From Tilletiopsis washingtonensis (lineage: Eukaryota > Basidiomycota > Exobasidiomycetes > Entylomatales), in contig NW_020312012.1 in assembly GCF_003144115.1 (NCBI RefSeq), positions 101,619-165,618 of the forward strand: a stretch of 64,000 nt of DNA. The letters run 5' to 3'. Numbering within the stretch: position 1 is the stretch's first letter; each line of letters opens with the position of its first letter. The notes under the pieces were generated by a model. It was not told the DNA's origin. It did not search any database and saw only the letters and a program-made list of their open reading frames with translations. Below are positions 48,345 through 60,095 of the stretch, piece after piece. The translations under genes were made by a program, and so were the position numbers.

Positions 48345-51300
48345 ATGCCGGCCCCGAGCGAGGAGCGCTTCATGGCGGACCTGCTGGCGGGGCTCGACGC
48401 ATCGGCGTTCGACGATGCGCCGAGCCAGAGCCCGCCACGCGCGGTGCCGGCGCTGCGCATCAAGCGCGAGCCGTCGCCGCGCTGCTCCAGCCGTGCGGTG
48501 CAGACGCAGCGCATCAAGCTGAAGGCGGGCTCGAGCGGTCCAGTCCTGGCGCCACGTGTCAAGCTCGAGCCGGTGCAGCACATTGAGCTCGAGCCGCCAG
48601 ACGCGCCGAGCTGCTCGAGGCGTACGCTGCCGCCGGTCAAGCGCGAGTCGTCACTGCCTTCTCGCCGCGAGGTACTCCCGGCGCCGAGCAGCTCCTCGCC
48701 AGCTCAGTCTCGCCGCGAGATGCCTATTCCGCCGCCTCGCTCCTCGCCGCCTGCGATGAAACGCCGAGGCGCCGGCCTCCTCTCCTCGATGCAGCAAGTG
48801 CCGCAAGCCGCCCACCCGCCGCTGGCCACCGCTCGGCAGTACGTGCGCGCGCGCGTGCTCGCCGTGCTGCCTGGCTCGTACGAGCCGCCGTGCGGCCCGG
48901 CGCCGATGGTCAAGGCTGCGACCGTCCGGCGCGCCGCTGCCCGCCGCCAGGTCGTGCTCGAGCTGGAGGAGCTCGGCCGGCACGAGCTCGTCGACGGGCA
49001 GCGGGCCAAGGGCGCCGGCCACGGCACGCGCCGGCAGGTCGTGCTGCGCGACGAGTGGCTCGCGACGGCCGAGCTGGTGCATGTGGGGGATGTCGTCAAC
49101 CTCATCGGCACGTGGGCCGCGGGCGAGAGTGCATGGGAGGCCAAGGCGGCCGGGGACGACAACGATGCGGACCTGTGGGCCGAGGTCGACGAGCACGTGG
49201 CACTGCCGCGCATGACGGTGGCGTCCTCTGCGCTGGCCGGCGAAGAACACACCACACCGGCGGATAACCTGCTCATCCTGCACCCCGACGTGCTGCTCTC
49301 GGCGACGGCAATCTCGGGCACGAGCACGTGCACGCGCAAGCCGCTGGTGCAGGCGCTCCTGCGCTCGTCGGCCGCCGACGACGGCGGCAGCACCGAGGCG
49401 CTGGTGATGGGCGCGATGCTGCATGCAGTGCTGCAGGCGTGCCTGACCGGGCAGGGTCTGCCGGTGCTAGACACTCCACCACTTGCCTCGGCGCCCGAGT
49501 GCTTTCCCGTCGAGTGGGCCGGCCTGCCGCCGACGAACTTCGCTCGCGGCTTCGTCGAGCAGCAGGTGCATGCGCACGTCGCCGCGCACCTCGAGGACAT
49601 CGTCGGCGCCGGGCTCGAGACGGGCCGCGCGGCGCAGCAGCTGATGGAGAGTGCGGCGCCGTTTGGGCAGTTTGCGCAGCTGTACCTGGCGCATCCGCAC
49701 GGCGAGATTGAGGTGAGTGCAGTGAGGTATAGCGCCACGGCAGTGCGCTGACCCCCATCCAGGCCGCAGCGATTGCGTGCGACACGCGCTGCCGGGTGCC
49801 GCCACGCGTGCGCGTCAAGCGTGTCCTCGAGGTGGAAGAGGACATCTGGTCGCCGATGTACGGGCTCAAGGGCTTCGTGGACGTGTCCGTCGAGGTCGAG
49901 GTCGTCGAGGCAGACGAGGACGAGGGCATGCGGCGCACGGCCTCTGCCGCATCTGGCCCAGCTCCCGCCCCTCCGGGCATCCGCCGCACGCAGAGCCTGG
50001 CCACGCCTGCGTCCTACACCAGCGTCATGCCGCTCGAGCTCAAGACCGGGCGCGCGTTCGCCATGCTCGAGCACCGCGCGCAGACGATGCTCTACATGCT
50101 CATGATGAGCGAGCGCTACGGCGTGGACTGCGCCGCCGGGCTGCTGTACTACTCGCGGACGGGCGAGCTGCACCGCGTGCGCCGCGTGCGCAATGAGGTG
50201 CGCGCGTTGCTGATAGGCCGCAACGAGCTGGCGAGCTATCTGGCACGGCGAGAGGATGCCCCAGCACTCCCCGCTGTAGAGGGCATTCCGGCTCTCCTGC
50301 CACGCACAATCGACGACGCGCGGACATGCTCGCGCTGCTTCGTCGTCGACGGGTGCATGCTATACCGCCGGGCCGAGGACATCGTCGAGGACCCCGAGGC
50401 ACCAAGCGCGATTGCCGACCTGTACGAGCGCAAGACGGCGCACCTCAGCGACAAGCACGCGGCGTTCTTCGCGCACTGGGAGCGCCTGCTGAGTCTCGAG
50501 GAGGACGACGTGGTGCGCTTCCGGCGCGAGCTCTGGACGATGACGGGCGCGGCGCGCGAGCACAACGGGCGTGCGCTGGCGGGCATGCAGCTCGTCGAGG
50601 GCGAGCTCGCAGCGACGCCGACGGATGCGCGCCGGCATGTGTACCGCTTCGTGCGCGCTGCTGGCCCGGCACGTCTGGCCGACCACGCCGCGGCGCTCAG
50701 CAACCTGCTCCAGGTCGGCGACACGGTAATCGTGTCCGTCGAGCCGGCGCTGCCGGCGCTCGCCGCCGGGACGCTCGTCGAGCTGTCCAGCTCTGCGGTG
50801 ACCATCGCTCTCAAGCGCGCGCTCGACCCCGCGCTGGCGCTGGCCAAGGCGCAGAACGGCGCGCATCCGCTCTTCCGCATCGACCGTGACGACATCGGCG
50901 GCGGCATGGCGCGCATCCGCAACAGCGTCGCGCGCCTCTTCTACGCCGGCGGCGATGCGCTGCGCCGCGAGCTCGTCGTCGACCTGCGTGCGCCGCGGTT
51001 CATGGAGCTGCCCGACTACGTGCCGCTGCCGGCGCACCTCAACGACGACCAGCGGCGCGCCATGCGGCATGTGCTGTCCGCGCGCGACTATGCGCTGGTG
51101 GTCGGCATGCCAGGCACGGGCAAGACGACGACGATCGCCGAGCTCATCCAGCTGCTCGTGCGCCGCGGCAAGACGGTGCTGCTCGCGAGCTACACGCACA
51201 GTGCCGTCGACACGATCTGCCGCAAGCTCGTCGACGTCGATCTGCTGCGGCTTGGGAGCGTCGAGAAGATCCACCCGGACGTGCGCGCCTTTGCCATGCC

Positions 51301-52561
51301 CGAGTCGAGCACGGCGGAGGAGCTCGAGGCGCGCATGACGACGCCCACCGTCGTGGCCACGACGTGCCTCTCCGTCGGGCACACGCTGTTCGCCAAGCGC
51401 CGCTTCGACTACTGCATCGTCGACGAGGCGAGCCAGGTGACGCTGCCGACATGCCTCGGCCCGCTGCGCTTCGCCGATGTCTTCGTGCTCGTCGGCGACC
51501 CGCTCCAGCTGCCGCCGCTGGTGCGCCACGCTGCTGCGCGCGCGGGTGGCCTCGACGTGAGCCTCTTCAGCCGGCTCGCCGAGGCGCACCCAACCTCGCA
51601 AGTCTACCTCACGCGGCAGTACCGCATGAACGCCGACGTCATGGCGCTGAGCAACGAGCTCGTGTACGACGGGCGCCTGCGGTGCGGCTCCGACGCCGTC
51701 GCAGACTTGCGCCTCGAGCTGCCGGCACGCAGCGCGAGCCTCACAGCCATGCACGCCGGAGGCGCATGCACCGAGTGCTGGCTCGACCGGGTGTTGGACC
51801 CTGCCTGCCGCGTCGTCTTTCTCGACACGGACCGCGTGCCCGGCCGCGAGACACGCGTCGGCGAGAGTCTCGTGCAGAACGAGGTCGAGGGTGCGTTGGT
51901 GGCACAGCTCGCCGCGGCCCTGGTGCTTGGCGGCACATCCGCGAGCGACATCGCCGTGATCACGCCGCTGCGCCAGCAGATCCGGCTGCTGGCGGCCAAG
52001 CTGCACGGCAACAGCGCCATCGAGATCCTCACGGCCGACCGCGCGCAGGGGCGCGACAAGGCCGTCGTGATCATCTCGTTTGTGCGCAGCGGCGAGGCGG
52101 GCGTCGGCGAGCTGCTGAGCGACGCGCGCCGCATCAATGTGGCCCTCACGCGCGCCCAGCGCAAGCTCATCCTCGTCGGCAGCCGCTCGACGCTGGCCGA
52201 GGCGCCGCTGCTGCGCAAGCTCTTTGGCGTGCTCGATGCGCGCGGCTGGTGCCAGACGCTGCCGCCCGATGCCCACCGCACGCACCACGCGCCGCCTGGT
52301 GTGTGGTCGACGCCGGGCGAGCGCCAGGACGGCATGGCAGGACCGGAGGACGGGAAGGCAGCTCCCTCGACAAGCCCAGAGGCCGCGCTGCGCAAGCGCA
52401 AGGCCGAGGATGAAAACACGCGCCCGGCGAGCGCTTCTCCACAAGCCAAGGCCGCACTCAAGCGCACGCCGCGGCGCAGCGCTCCTGCGCACACCGCCGG
52501 TGCGCGCGCCATCCTCAAGGACCGGCCGCTGCTGCGTGATCTAGTAAACGACCTGGCGTGA
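48345..52561 (+). CDS. DNA2: DNA replication helicase/nuclease Dna2
   Basis: Two exons (48345-49712 and 49763-52561) give 1388 aa, within the usual range. Dna2 trims long 5' flaps during Okazaki-fragment maturation and resects double-strand breaks. The RecB-like nuclease shows GFVDV (Asp about 496) and the LELKTGR motif (Glu and Lys near 548-550). Iron-sulfur cysteines are visible in CSRCFVVDGC. The superfamily 1 helicase shows VGMPGTGKTTT (Walker A, about 905), SYTHSAVD, FDYCIVDEASQ, GDPLQLPP, YLTRQYRMN, ADRAQGRDK and ALTRAQRKL. The N-terminal 150 residues are disordered with IKREP, VKLEP and VKRES, each matching the SUMO consensus. The ATG at 48345 was chosen because family-like sequence follows and upstream codons do not look conserved. 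Confidence 0.93.
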
Positions 52562-52967
52562 ATGGAATGGATACCCGTGGCGGAGACTGTACAGATGATG
52601 CGAGGGAGATGGTACAAGTGAGAGACGCGAGAGATACAGTGAGAGGCGAGCGAGAGGCGGCGCGAGGCGCGCGGTGCGAGAGCGAGTGGGTGGCGACGGG
52701 CGAAGGTTGGAGCTGCAGCGATGCCGTGTAGTGCAAGTGTCGCAGCGTCGGCGCCGGCAGGTATTGCGTGAGACGCGGCGTCGGTGGTGTGTAGGACGGA
52801 GCGTGCGGAGCGCCGGTGCCGTGTAGGCCGAGAGGGGGCGGAGACGCATAGGCGAGGCTGTTGCGGTGATGCAAGTGCTGCCTTGCAAGTACGCAACGCG
52901 GGCGCCGTCACGCAGCCTGGCTGCCGTGCAAGACGCGACGTCCGTGGTGTGGGCCACGTGCTTGCGC
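52562..52967. other. Convergent intergenic region DNA2 / YOP1-like
   Basis: These 406 nt separate two stop codons and contain two similar stretches (near 52795-52850 and 52740-52790) with GTAG and GTG-rich motifs, but no gene I can support. Confidence 0.4.
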
Positions 52968-54283
52968 CTACTGCGACTTCTTCTTGGTCGGGCTGCCGCC
53001 GCCCCAAAACCAAGCCGGCTTCTGGCTCGCGCCACTGCCGCTGCTGCCCGGTCTGCTGCGGTTCGCCGCCGCCGTGTCGACGCTGAGGCGGTCCAGCATC
53101 TCGTAGCTGCCGCCCAGGTGTGCATTGCGCGCGGCGCGGCGGTCCTCGTCGCTGCTCGGCGCCGGACTGGAAGAGTAGCCCGCGGGCGAGGAGGTGCGGC
53201 GAGAGCTGCTGCCGCCGGGACGCAGAGAGGCCGGCACCTGCAGCGAGTCGTTGGCGGCGCCATCGTCGGAGCTGCTTGCCGCCGCGTCGAGTTCTGCCAG
53301 CTGCCGCTCCAGCTCGCGTCGACGAGTGGCAGCGGCAGAGCGACCCAGTGATGCGGAAGACGCAGACGACTGCGTCTTGAGCTTGGGCGCACGGCGAGAC
53401 GCTGCAGCACTGGCCGCTTGCGGCGGCGGCTCAACGGCACCGGCGCGTGCCTTGCTGAGCGCGTTCGAGCCGAATGCGACCGCGGCGGGAGCGTATGTCT
53501 GGAAGAGACTCATGAAGGGCGCGGCTGCGCCCTGAGCGGCGGGCTGCGGAGCGGCAGCGCCAGGGTTGGACATGGTGTAGTTCTGAGGAGCCTCCTGCGC
53601 CTGTGGGACAGAGAAGTGAGATGTCGTCTCTCCGGCGAGAGGTGCGCGACCACTCACCAGCGCGGCATTCAGCACCGAGCCCTTGACGCGCTCCCACATG
53701 CGCGCCACCCATGCGAGGCCGGCCGCCTTGGCCTTGCTCTTTGCCTCGCTCAGCGCCGCATCGATGGCCTCCTCGTGCTGCGAGAGAAAGGGGTCGACGT
53801 AGGTCGTGTAGAGCAGCGTGGCGCCCTGCAGGGAGGTGAGCGGGGTGAGGGGTGCAGTGTTGCTTCGCGACGCACGCGTGTCTGCGGCAGCACGAGCCAG
53901 AGCATGAAGAGCAGCTTGACCTCGAAGTAGAAGGGAATCCTGTGGAAAGGAGTCGGGCAAGCGTGAGGGCCTGAGCACAGGCGAGGAATCATGTGCGCCT
54001 GCCGTGCTTGCCGCTGTTCCGGCACTCACCAGCTCCAGCTCCACTCGATCCACGTTTCGGCCAGATGCAGCAGCGCGACGACGCTCCAGTACATGCTCCA
54101 CGTCTGCAGCTCGAGCAGCTCGTCGTGCGCGGCGAGGGGCGCGGCGCTGCCGCTGCGGCGCCGCGGCGGCGCGCCGGGCGGCGGCGGCGGCGCGAGGGCC
54201 TTGTACGAGGCATACAGCGGATAGCCGAGCGTGGCGGCGTGCTGCGCCAGCAGCAGGGGCACGCGCAGGAGGAAGAGCGCCAT
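52968..54283 (-). CDS. YOP1: ER-shaping protein, Yop1/REEP (TB2/DP1/HVA22) family
   Basis: Four exons (54030-54283, 53876-53939, 53658-53825, 52968-53600) give 372 aa. The family core is clear: LGYPLYASYKAL, TWSMYWSVVALLHLAETWIEWSW, WIPFYFEVKLLFMLWLVLPQTRGATLLYTTYVDPFL followed by an amphipathic helix. Such proteins insert as hairpins and bend tubular ER membranes. Compared with yeast Yop1 (about 180 aa) this protein has an extra 200-residue disordered C-terminus rich in Ser, Pro and Ala, a common feature of basidiomycete REEP5/6-like proteins. It is divergent from RAD52. Confidence 0.85.
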
Positions 54284-54792
54284 GGTGCGAGACGGCGGTG
54301 TGGTGGTGCTGGTGAGAGGTGCGCAGCAACGGCGAGCTCCCTGCTCTGCCCTGGCGCCGCGGCCGCGGGTGACATGTGCCGCTGCGCCGCCGCCGCCTCA
54401 TCACCCGCGCCGCCGCGCGCATGCCGGCCGATAAAGTGCGCCGCGGCGGAGCGGGGCGCGAGTGTTGGTCTCACGCCGTGTGGAGCACTGGCCGCTGTCT
54501 TTGTCTGCGCAGCCGGGCGTGTCTGGACCAGGACACAAGGCGCCGCTGCGCTGCTTCCAGCACGCCGCTTGATGCCAGCGCACAGGCCGTACCTCGCCAT
54601 GGCAGCCGTTCGGTGCGACGGCGAGGTGAGACGGCATGGCGCGACGCGGACCCGCGCGCGTAAAGAGGCGCGCGCGGCGTGAGAGCAACACACGCGCGGC
54701 GCAAGTAAGAGTCAGCGGCGCGCCACCCGCGCCGCGCATCCATCTTCCTCTCCTCCACCTCGCATCGCGCACAGCACCCACACCTGCCCGGC
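54284..54792. promoter_or_regulatory. YOP1-RAD52 divergent promoter region
   Basis: These 509 nt between two start codons hold no further gene. Several ACGCG cores occur, but at this GC content they carry little weight. Confidence 0.45.
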
Positions 54793-56855
54793 ATGTCCAA
54801 CGCCGCCTCGGACTTTGCCGACGCCGTGCTGCACGACCACGGCGCACAGCAGCAGCAGCAGCAGCACGCCGCCGCCGCTGCGCGCGAGCTGCACGACGGG
54901 CGCACCCTCTCGGCACGCCCCTTTGGCGGCAGCAGCATCAAGCCCGAGGCCGGGCCCTCGCAGCACGCCGTGTTCGGCAACGCGCCGGCGCCCGCCGACG
55001 CCGCCTGGCTGGCGCGCCTGCTCGCCGACGCCCTCGTCGCCGTGCCCGCCGCGCACGCCGGCGCCCTGGCCGCGCCCGGCCTCTTCCCCGCCAGCGGCCT
55101 CGTGCCGCCGCAGCCGGGCGACGATGCGCTCAGCCAGATCTCGCGCCTGCAGAGCAAGCTCAACCAGCGCCTCGGGCCCGAGTACATTGCCAAGCGGCCC
55201 GGCTTCGGCGGCGGTGAGTGCGCCACGGGCCGGCAGCACAGATCCATCTGACGCAGCGCAGGCCCGCCTGTGCCCTACCTCGAGGGCTGGAAGGCCATCG
55301 ACCTCGCCAACGAGGTGTTTGGCTTCAACGGCTGGTCCTCGAGCATCGTCTCGCTCGAGACGGACTTTTGCGACGTCGACGAGCAGGGGCGCGTCAAGAT
55401 TGGCGTGTCGTGCATCATGCGCATCACGCTGCGCGACGGCACGTACCACGAGGACGTGGGCAACGGGGCGATGGAGGGCGTCAAGAGCAAGGGACAGGCG
55501 TTCCAGAAGGCCAAGAAGGAGGCGGCGACGGATGCGCTGAAGCGCACCATCAAGAGCTTTGGAAAGCTGCTGGGGTGAGTCGTGCGCCGGGCGAGGGTCG
55601 CATCCGTGCTGACGCGCGCACAGCAACTGCATGTACGACAAGCGCTACATAACCACCGCGGGCAAGATGCAGGCCAAGCACGAGGAGTACAGCATCGCCG
55701 ACCTCAAGCGCGCACCCGACATGGCCGCGCTGCGTGCTGCCAACGCCGAGCGCGACAAGGCCAACGCGGCGAGGGCCGCCAGTGCTGCCGCTCAGCCGCA
55801 CACGAGCACGGACACGGAGATGGACGATGACAGCATGCCGCCGCCGCCGGCGCCGGCGCGCAACGCAGCAGCGTCGAGCAGCGGCAGCGGCAACAGCAGC
55901 AGCGGCGGCATGGGTGCGCGCTCGCACACGACGCCTGCTCCCGGCCCCGCGGCGAAGCGCGCCGAAGAGGAGCGCCAGCGGCGCCTGCAGATGGCGGCGC
56001 AGAAGAAGGCCGAGCTGCAGGCTGCGGCGGCCGCGCGCAAGAACGAGGAGGCCGCAGCGGCCGCGGCAGCAGCATCGGCGCAGCAGCAGCGCCCCACCAC
56101 CGCGCAGATGCTCGACGAAGTCGACGAGCACACGCTGCACGGCGCGCTCGACTACGTCGAGGACGAGGGCATGTTTGGCTCGCAAGACCTCGCCGCCGAC
56201 TCGGGCGAGTCCGAGGCGGCGGCCATGGCGCTCGAGATGCAGATGGAGGAGGAGGCGCGCATGCGTGCGCTGCACGGCCCGCAGTTCCGGCGGGCCACCA
56301 CGGCCTCCACGCCCGTCGTCATCAATGCCGCCTCGTCGTCGCGCACGGCGAGCGGCGAGACGACCGAGGCAGACGACAGTGGCATTGGTCTGGACGACGA
56401 GACGGCGTCGGCACTGCGCGTCAAGCAGGAGTACGTCGAGTCGCGCGCACGCGAGAAGGCCGCGATGCCGCCGCCGAAGCGTGCGGGCAGCAAGGGCCGC
56501 TTCAGTGCACCTGCGCCGCCGGTGAGCACTTCGCGTACCCCATGGCTGTCCACCGCTCACGCACTGTCCTTAGAACGGCGCCTCGTCACTCTCCGCTGCC
56601 GCCTCACGTCCCGGCGGCAGTCTGGCCGTGCGCTCCTCGCCGCGTCGCGCCTCGACGACGGCGCCGTCGCCTGTGCTGGAGGCGGCGGCGCCCGGCGGCG
56701 CCCCACGCGGTCTGGCATACGCGCAGGGCAGGCCCGTGGGGCACGCCTACGTCGGCACGCTCGGCGCCAAGCGCGGCGCGGCCGAGGCGCCTCGACAGCC
56801 GCTGGGCAACCTGCCGATCGACGAGCATGGCGCGACGAAGCGTCCTCGCGTCTGA
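54793..56855 (+). CDS. RAD52: DNA repair and recombination protein Rad52
   Basis: Four exons (54793-55213, 55262-55574, 55624-56521, 56574-56855) give 637 aa. After an Ala/Gln-rich lead of about 110 residues comes the annealing domain: [93 protein letters not shown]. This is the DNA-binding ring that loads Rad51 on RPA-coated DNA and anneals complementary strands. The C-terminal half is disordered, with basic KRAEEERQRRLQ and acidic patches, and would hold the Rad51- and RPA-binding segments. The last intron contains two stop codons in the relevant frame, which supports splicing. Confidence 0.92.
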
Positions 56856-56948
56856 GCCGCGTCCGCATACCACACTCTCTCTCTTCACGACGCGCCGCCA
56901 CATCACAGCTTGTACCATTACGCTCCCCCTCGGCATCCGCTAATCGCA

Positions 56949-59769
56949 TCATCCTAGCAGCAGCTGCGGCGCACTCGGCGCCACGCGCTCGAGCAGCCGC
57001 GCCTGCCGCACCAAGGCGCGCGCGCTGGCGCCGCGGCCGTGCAGCAGCAGGCGCGCACTGATCTCGCCGCAGGCGACGAGACAGGCGACGATGATGAGGA
57101 TGATGATGATCCACGTGCTGCGCGAGACAACGTCAGTGCGCGGGGCGTGCGTCAGATCTCACGCGCGCGGCTCACATCTTGCTCATGGCGGCATTCGAGA
57201 GCGTCTCGTGCAGCAAGTCGCTCAGCGAACTGCACACGGCGAGGCGCTCGTTGAGATTCTCGACGCGCTCGTCGATCTCGAGGTACTCGCGGATGGCGTC
57301 GTACAGCGCCTTGAGGCTCGCCTCGCTCCAGAAGAGCTCGGGCGTGTCGAGGAGGTTGCTCGTGAGATTCACATCGACGCGCAGCTTGAAGATGCGCCCC
57401 GTGAGGCGCAGCGCCTCGCGCCGCTTGAGCTTCAGCTCGCCCGACGAGGCGAGCTCCTTTGGAATGTGGCTCGTGAGCTCCAGCGTGCGCTGCATGCTCT
57501 CCTCGAACACGGAGAGCTTGGTGCTCTGTGCAATGGCGTGGGCGAGGCTGAGCTTGAGGAGGTGGTTGGGCGCGCGGAAGGTGAAAAAGTCGTTGAAGAT
57601 GCGCGGCGCCGGCACGGTGGGGTCGTAGCAGTAGTGGAACGCCTCGGTCTCCTCCTCCTCCTCGCCCAGCGGCGCGCCGCCGCGCACGCAGCCCGACGAG
57701 AGCACGTCGCGGATGATGCTGCGCTCGTCGGCGGCGCTGAGGTTGTACATGACCAGCACGCCGTAGGGCAGAATGATGAGCTCGGCCTGCTGCATCGCCT
57801 CGAGGATGCTGCGCGACGTCAGCATGTTGGCCGATGTGTCGTGGTTGTGCGACGCCATGTTGGGCCCCGTGGAGCGCCGGCCCTTGCGTGCTCGCCGCGT
57901 GCCGCCGCCGCCGCCGCGCGGCACCGGCGCGCTGCTCTCCTCCCAGCTGCGAGGCGCAGCGGAGGGAGGCGACGCCGCATCAAGCATGATGCTGCCGTCC
58001 TCGACGCCGCCCGGCGGCGCCGCCTGCGCCAAGTCGCTGCCGCCATTCTCGAGCTCGTACTGCTGGATGAGCATGTCGCGCGCGCCCGCCTCGTCGGCCG
58101 AGAGCAGCTCGTCGTCGGTGAGCATGCCGCCGCTGCCGCGCCGGGCGCGCGACGAGGAGGGCGCCATCTCCTCGCTCGACGCAGACGCGGCGCCGAGCGA
58201 CGAGCCCAGCATCGCGGCATCGAGCGAGCCCAGCGCATCCTCGTCCGGCTCGTCGTGCATGCGGATCGGCTGCAGTGCTCGCGGCGTCGTGGCGCCCTCC
58301 TCGTCGGAGCTCAAGCGGCGATGCCCCTCGGGACTCGACGCCAGCTCGGTCGCAGCGGCGCCGTTTGAGCTCGGCTGAGGCGACGTGGGCCGCGACGAGA
58401 CGCGCGCAATGTGCTCGCTCAGCTCGCGGCGCTCGCGGTCCGTCGTGCTGGCCTCCTTGCCCTGCTGTCCCTCGGACTGGCCCTCGCCGCCGTGGATGTA
58501 GCCGTGCGGGTCCTCCTCCTCGTCCTTGCTCGCGGCAAAGTACTGCGTGGGAGGGGGCGTCAGCACACCTGCCGGCGCTGAGCCGAGTGTGTCACTCACG
58601 CTCCCGACGTAGCCGCTCTCCTCAATGCCCTCCAGCTCTCGCTCCCTGCGACTCTCGGCGCCCGGACTGCCGCTTCGCGGCTCGGGCGCCGAGCGCACCT
58701 CTGCGCGTCCAAAGCCCGGCAGCAGGGGCTTGAAGTACACGACGTAGGCGCACTCGTCGTACAGGCGCGGGCGCACGCCGTGCTCGCGCCGCAGAAAGCC
58801 GACGAGCGTGGGCAGGTGGATCGAGGGCCCAATGGCGTACGAGGTGAGGCGCGGCAGCGGCGTGTGCTGCCGCGACTGCGGCGCCAGACGCTCAAAGGTG
58901 TGGTACGCCGGGCCCGAGGCCTTGGGCACGCGCGGCGGCGCGCGCGCGTGGACGGGGCCGCGGGGCGCTGCGGCACTCGGAGCGGGCCGCACGCCGACGG
59001 GGATGGGTCTTGTCGGCGAAGGCGTGCTGGCAGCTGCCGCGACGTCGTCCTCTGCACTCTCGCTCTCGCTCTCCTCGTCCTCCTCCTCCTCCTCCTCCTC
59101 CTCGTCGCCCGGCAGCGGCGCCAGCTGGCTCTCGCTCGGCAGCAGCACGTGCTTGCCGCTCGTCTTGCTCGTGCGCACCGGCTTCTCGGCGCGCACGGGG
59201 AGCGAGTAGCGCGTGCTGCGCGCCGGCGTGCCCTTGAAGCGGCTCTGCGGCGGCGGCGGCTTGGCCGAGGCCTGCGGGCGCGCCGCGGCGGCGCCGGCCG
59301 GCCGCAGCGGCGCCGCCTGCTGCCCGGCGGCCCTGCGTGCGATGGGATTGAGCGGCTGCCGTGCGCGCGCCAGCGCCGCCGAGCCGCCGGACGAGGCCGC
59401 GGGCGCGCCGGGCAGCAGCGGCGGCCGCGCGGCGGCGGCGGCAGGGTTGGGACGCGCGGCGACGGAGACGCCGGGCATGATGAGGCCAGCCTGCAGATCG
59501 ATGAGCGCCTGATGGCCCAGTGTGTCATGCGCCTCCTCCTCTTCGTCGTCGTCGTCCTCGTCGTCGTCGTCGTCGTCGCTGGCGCTGTGGGTGCCGACGA
59601 CGCGGCGCAGCGACGAGCCGCCGGCGGAGAGGGCGGCGGGCGAGGCGGCGCCGGCGGCGGCCGAGGTGTTGCTGCGCCGCGCACGCAGCGACGAGGCCGT
59701 CGTGTTGAGGCCGGGGAGCGGCATGGAGCTGCGCCGCGGCGGCTCGGGCGTGCCGGGCGGGGGCGCCAT
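56949..59769 (-). CDS. RMD1/RMD8 family protein (DUF155)
   Basis: Three exons (58600-59769, 57176-58542, 56949-57117) give 901 aa. The N-terminal two thirds are low-complexity with acidic tracts. A small conserved patch (TSYAIGPSIHLPTLVGFLRREHG, then RLYDECAYVVYF) marks the family start, and the DUF155 core lies at about 620-845: ELIILPYGVLVMYNL, FHYCYDP, RIFNDFFTFR, LKLSLAHAIAQSTKL, IPKELASSGELKLKRREALRLTGRIFKLR, NLTSNLLDTPELFW. One C-terminal transmembrane segment (TWIIIILIIVACLVA) follows. Yeast Rmd1/Rmd8 are cytosolic or vacuole-associated proteins needed for sporulation, and human RMND1 is mitochondrial; exact role unknown. Intron 1 is 57 nt and in frame, so it could be retained without a frameshift. 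Confidence 0.85.
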
Positions 59770-60095
59770 GGTGGGGATGGCGGTGGACGTGGAGGGCAAG
59801 CAAGGCGTGCGGCAGGCGCGGCACGAAGGCAGGCCGGCGGGCAATACAACAATGCGCCTTCAACCTGCGCGCGCCGCATTCTATTCACGCCGCGCTTCTG
59901 TATTCGCCTCCGGGCATGCTCCCTCTCGTTGCCTCACTTGGCGCCCTCCCGACGCCGCCCACCTTCCCGCTCCCACTCCGCGCGCGACACACACAGCGGA
60001 CGCAGCGCCTTCGTCTCGGCCGCGAGCGCACGTGCGCCATGCAGCGCCGACATGCTGCGCGGCGAGCGGCGTCAAGATGGCAGGGGGGGGGGGGG
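59770..60095. other. Spacer between RMD1-like gene and ARP6
   Basis: The 326 nt between the ARP6 stop as modelled and the RMD1-like start are GC-rich, with a 13-G run at 60083-60095. A further short ARP6 exon could lie here. Confidence 0.4.

Noticed and set aside
50360-52492. A 710-codon minus-strand frame opposite DNA2
   Set aside because: The frame mirrors the helicase codons (rich in His, Arg, Gln, Leu) and lacks any motif; the plus strand has all Dna2 motifs.
59881-60075. An additional C-terminal ARP6 exon upstream of the RMD1-like gene
   Set aside because: An acceptor exists and the C run could be intronic, but the translated segment does not resemble the Arp6 C-terminus in any frame.
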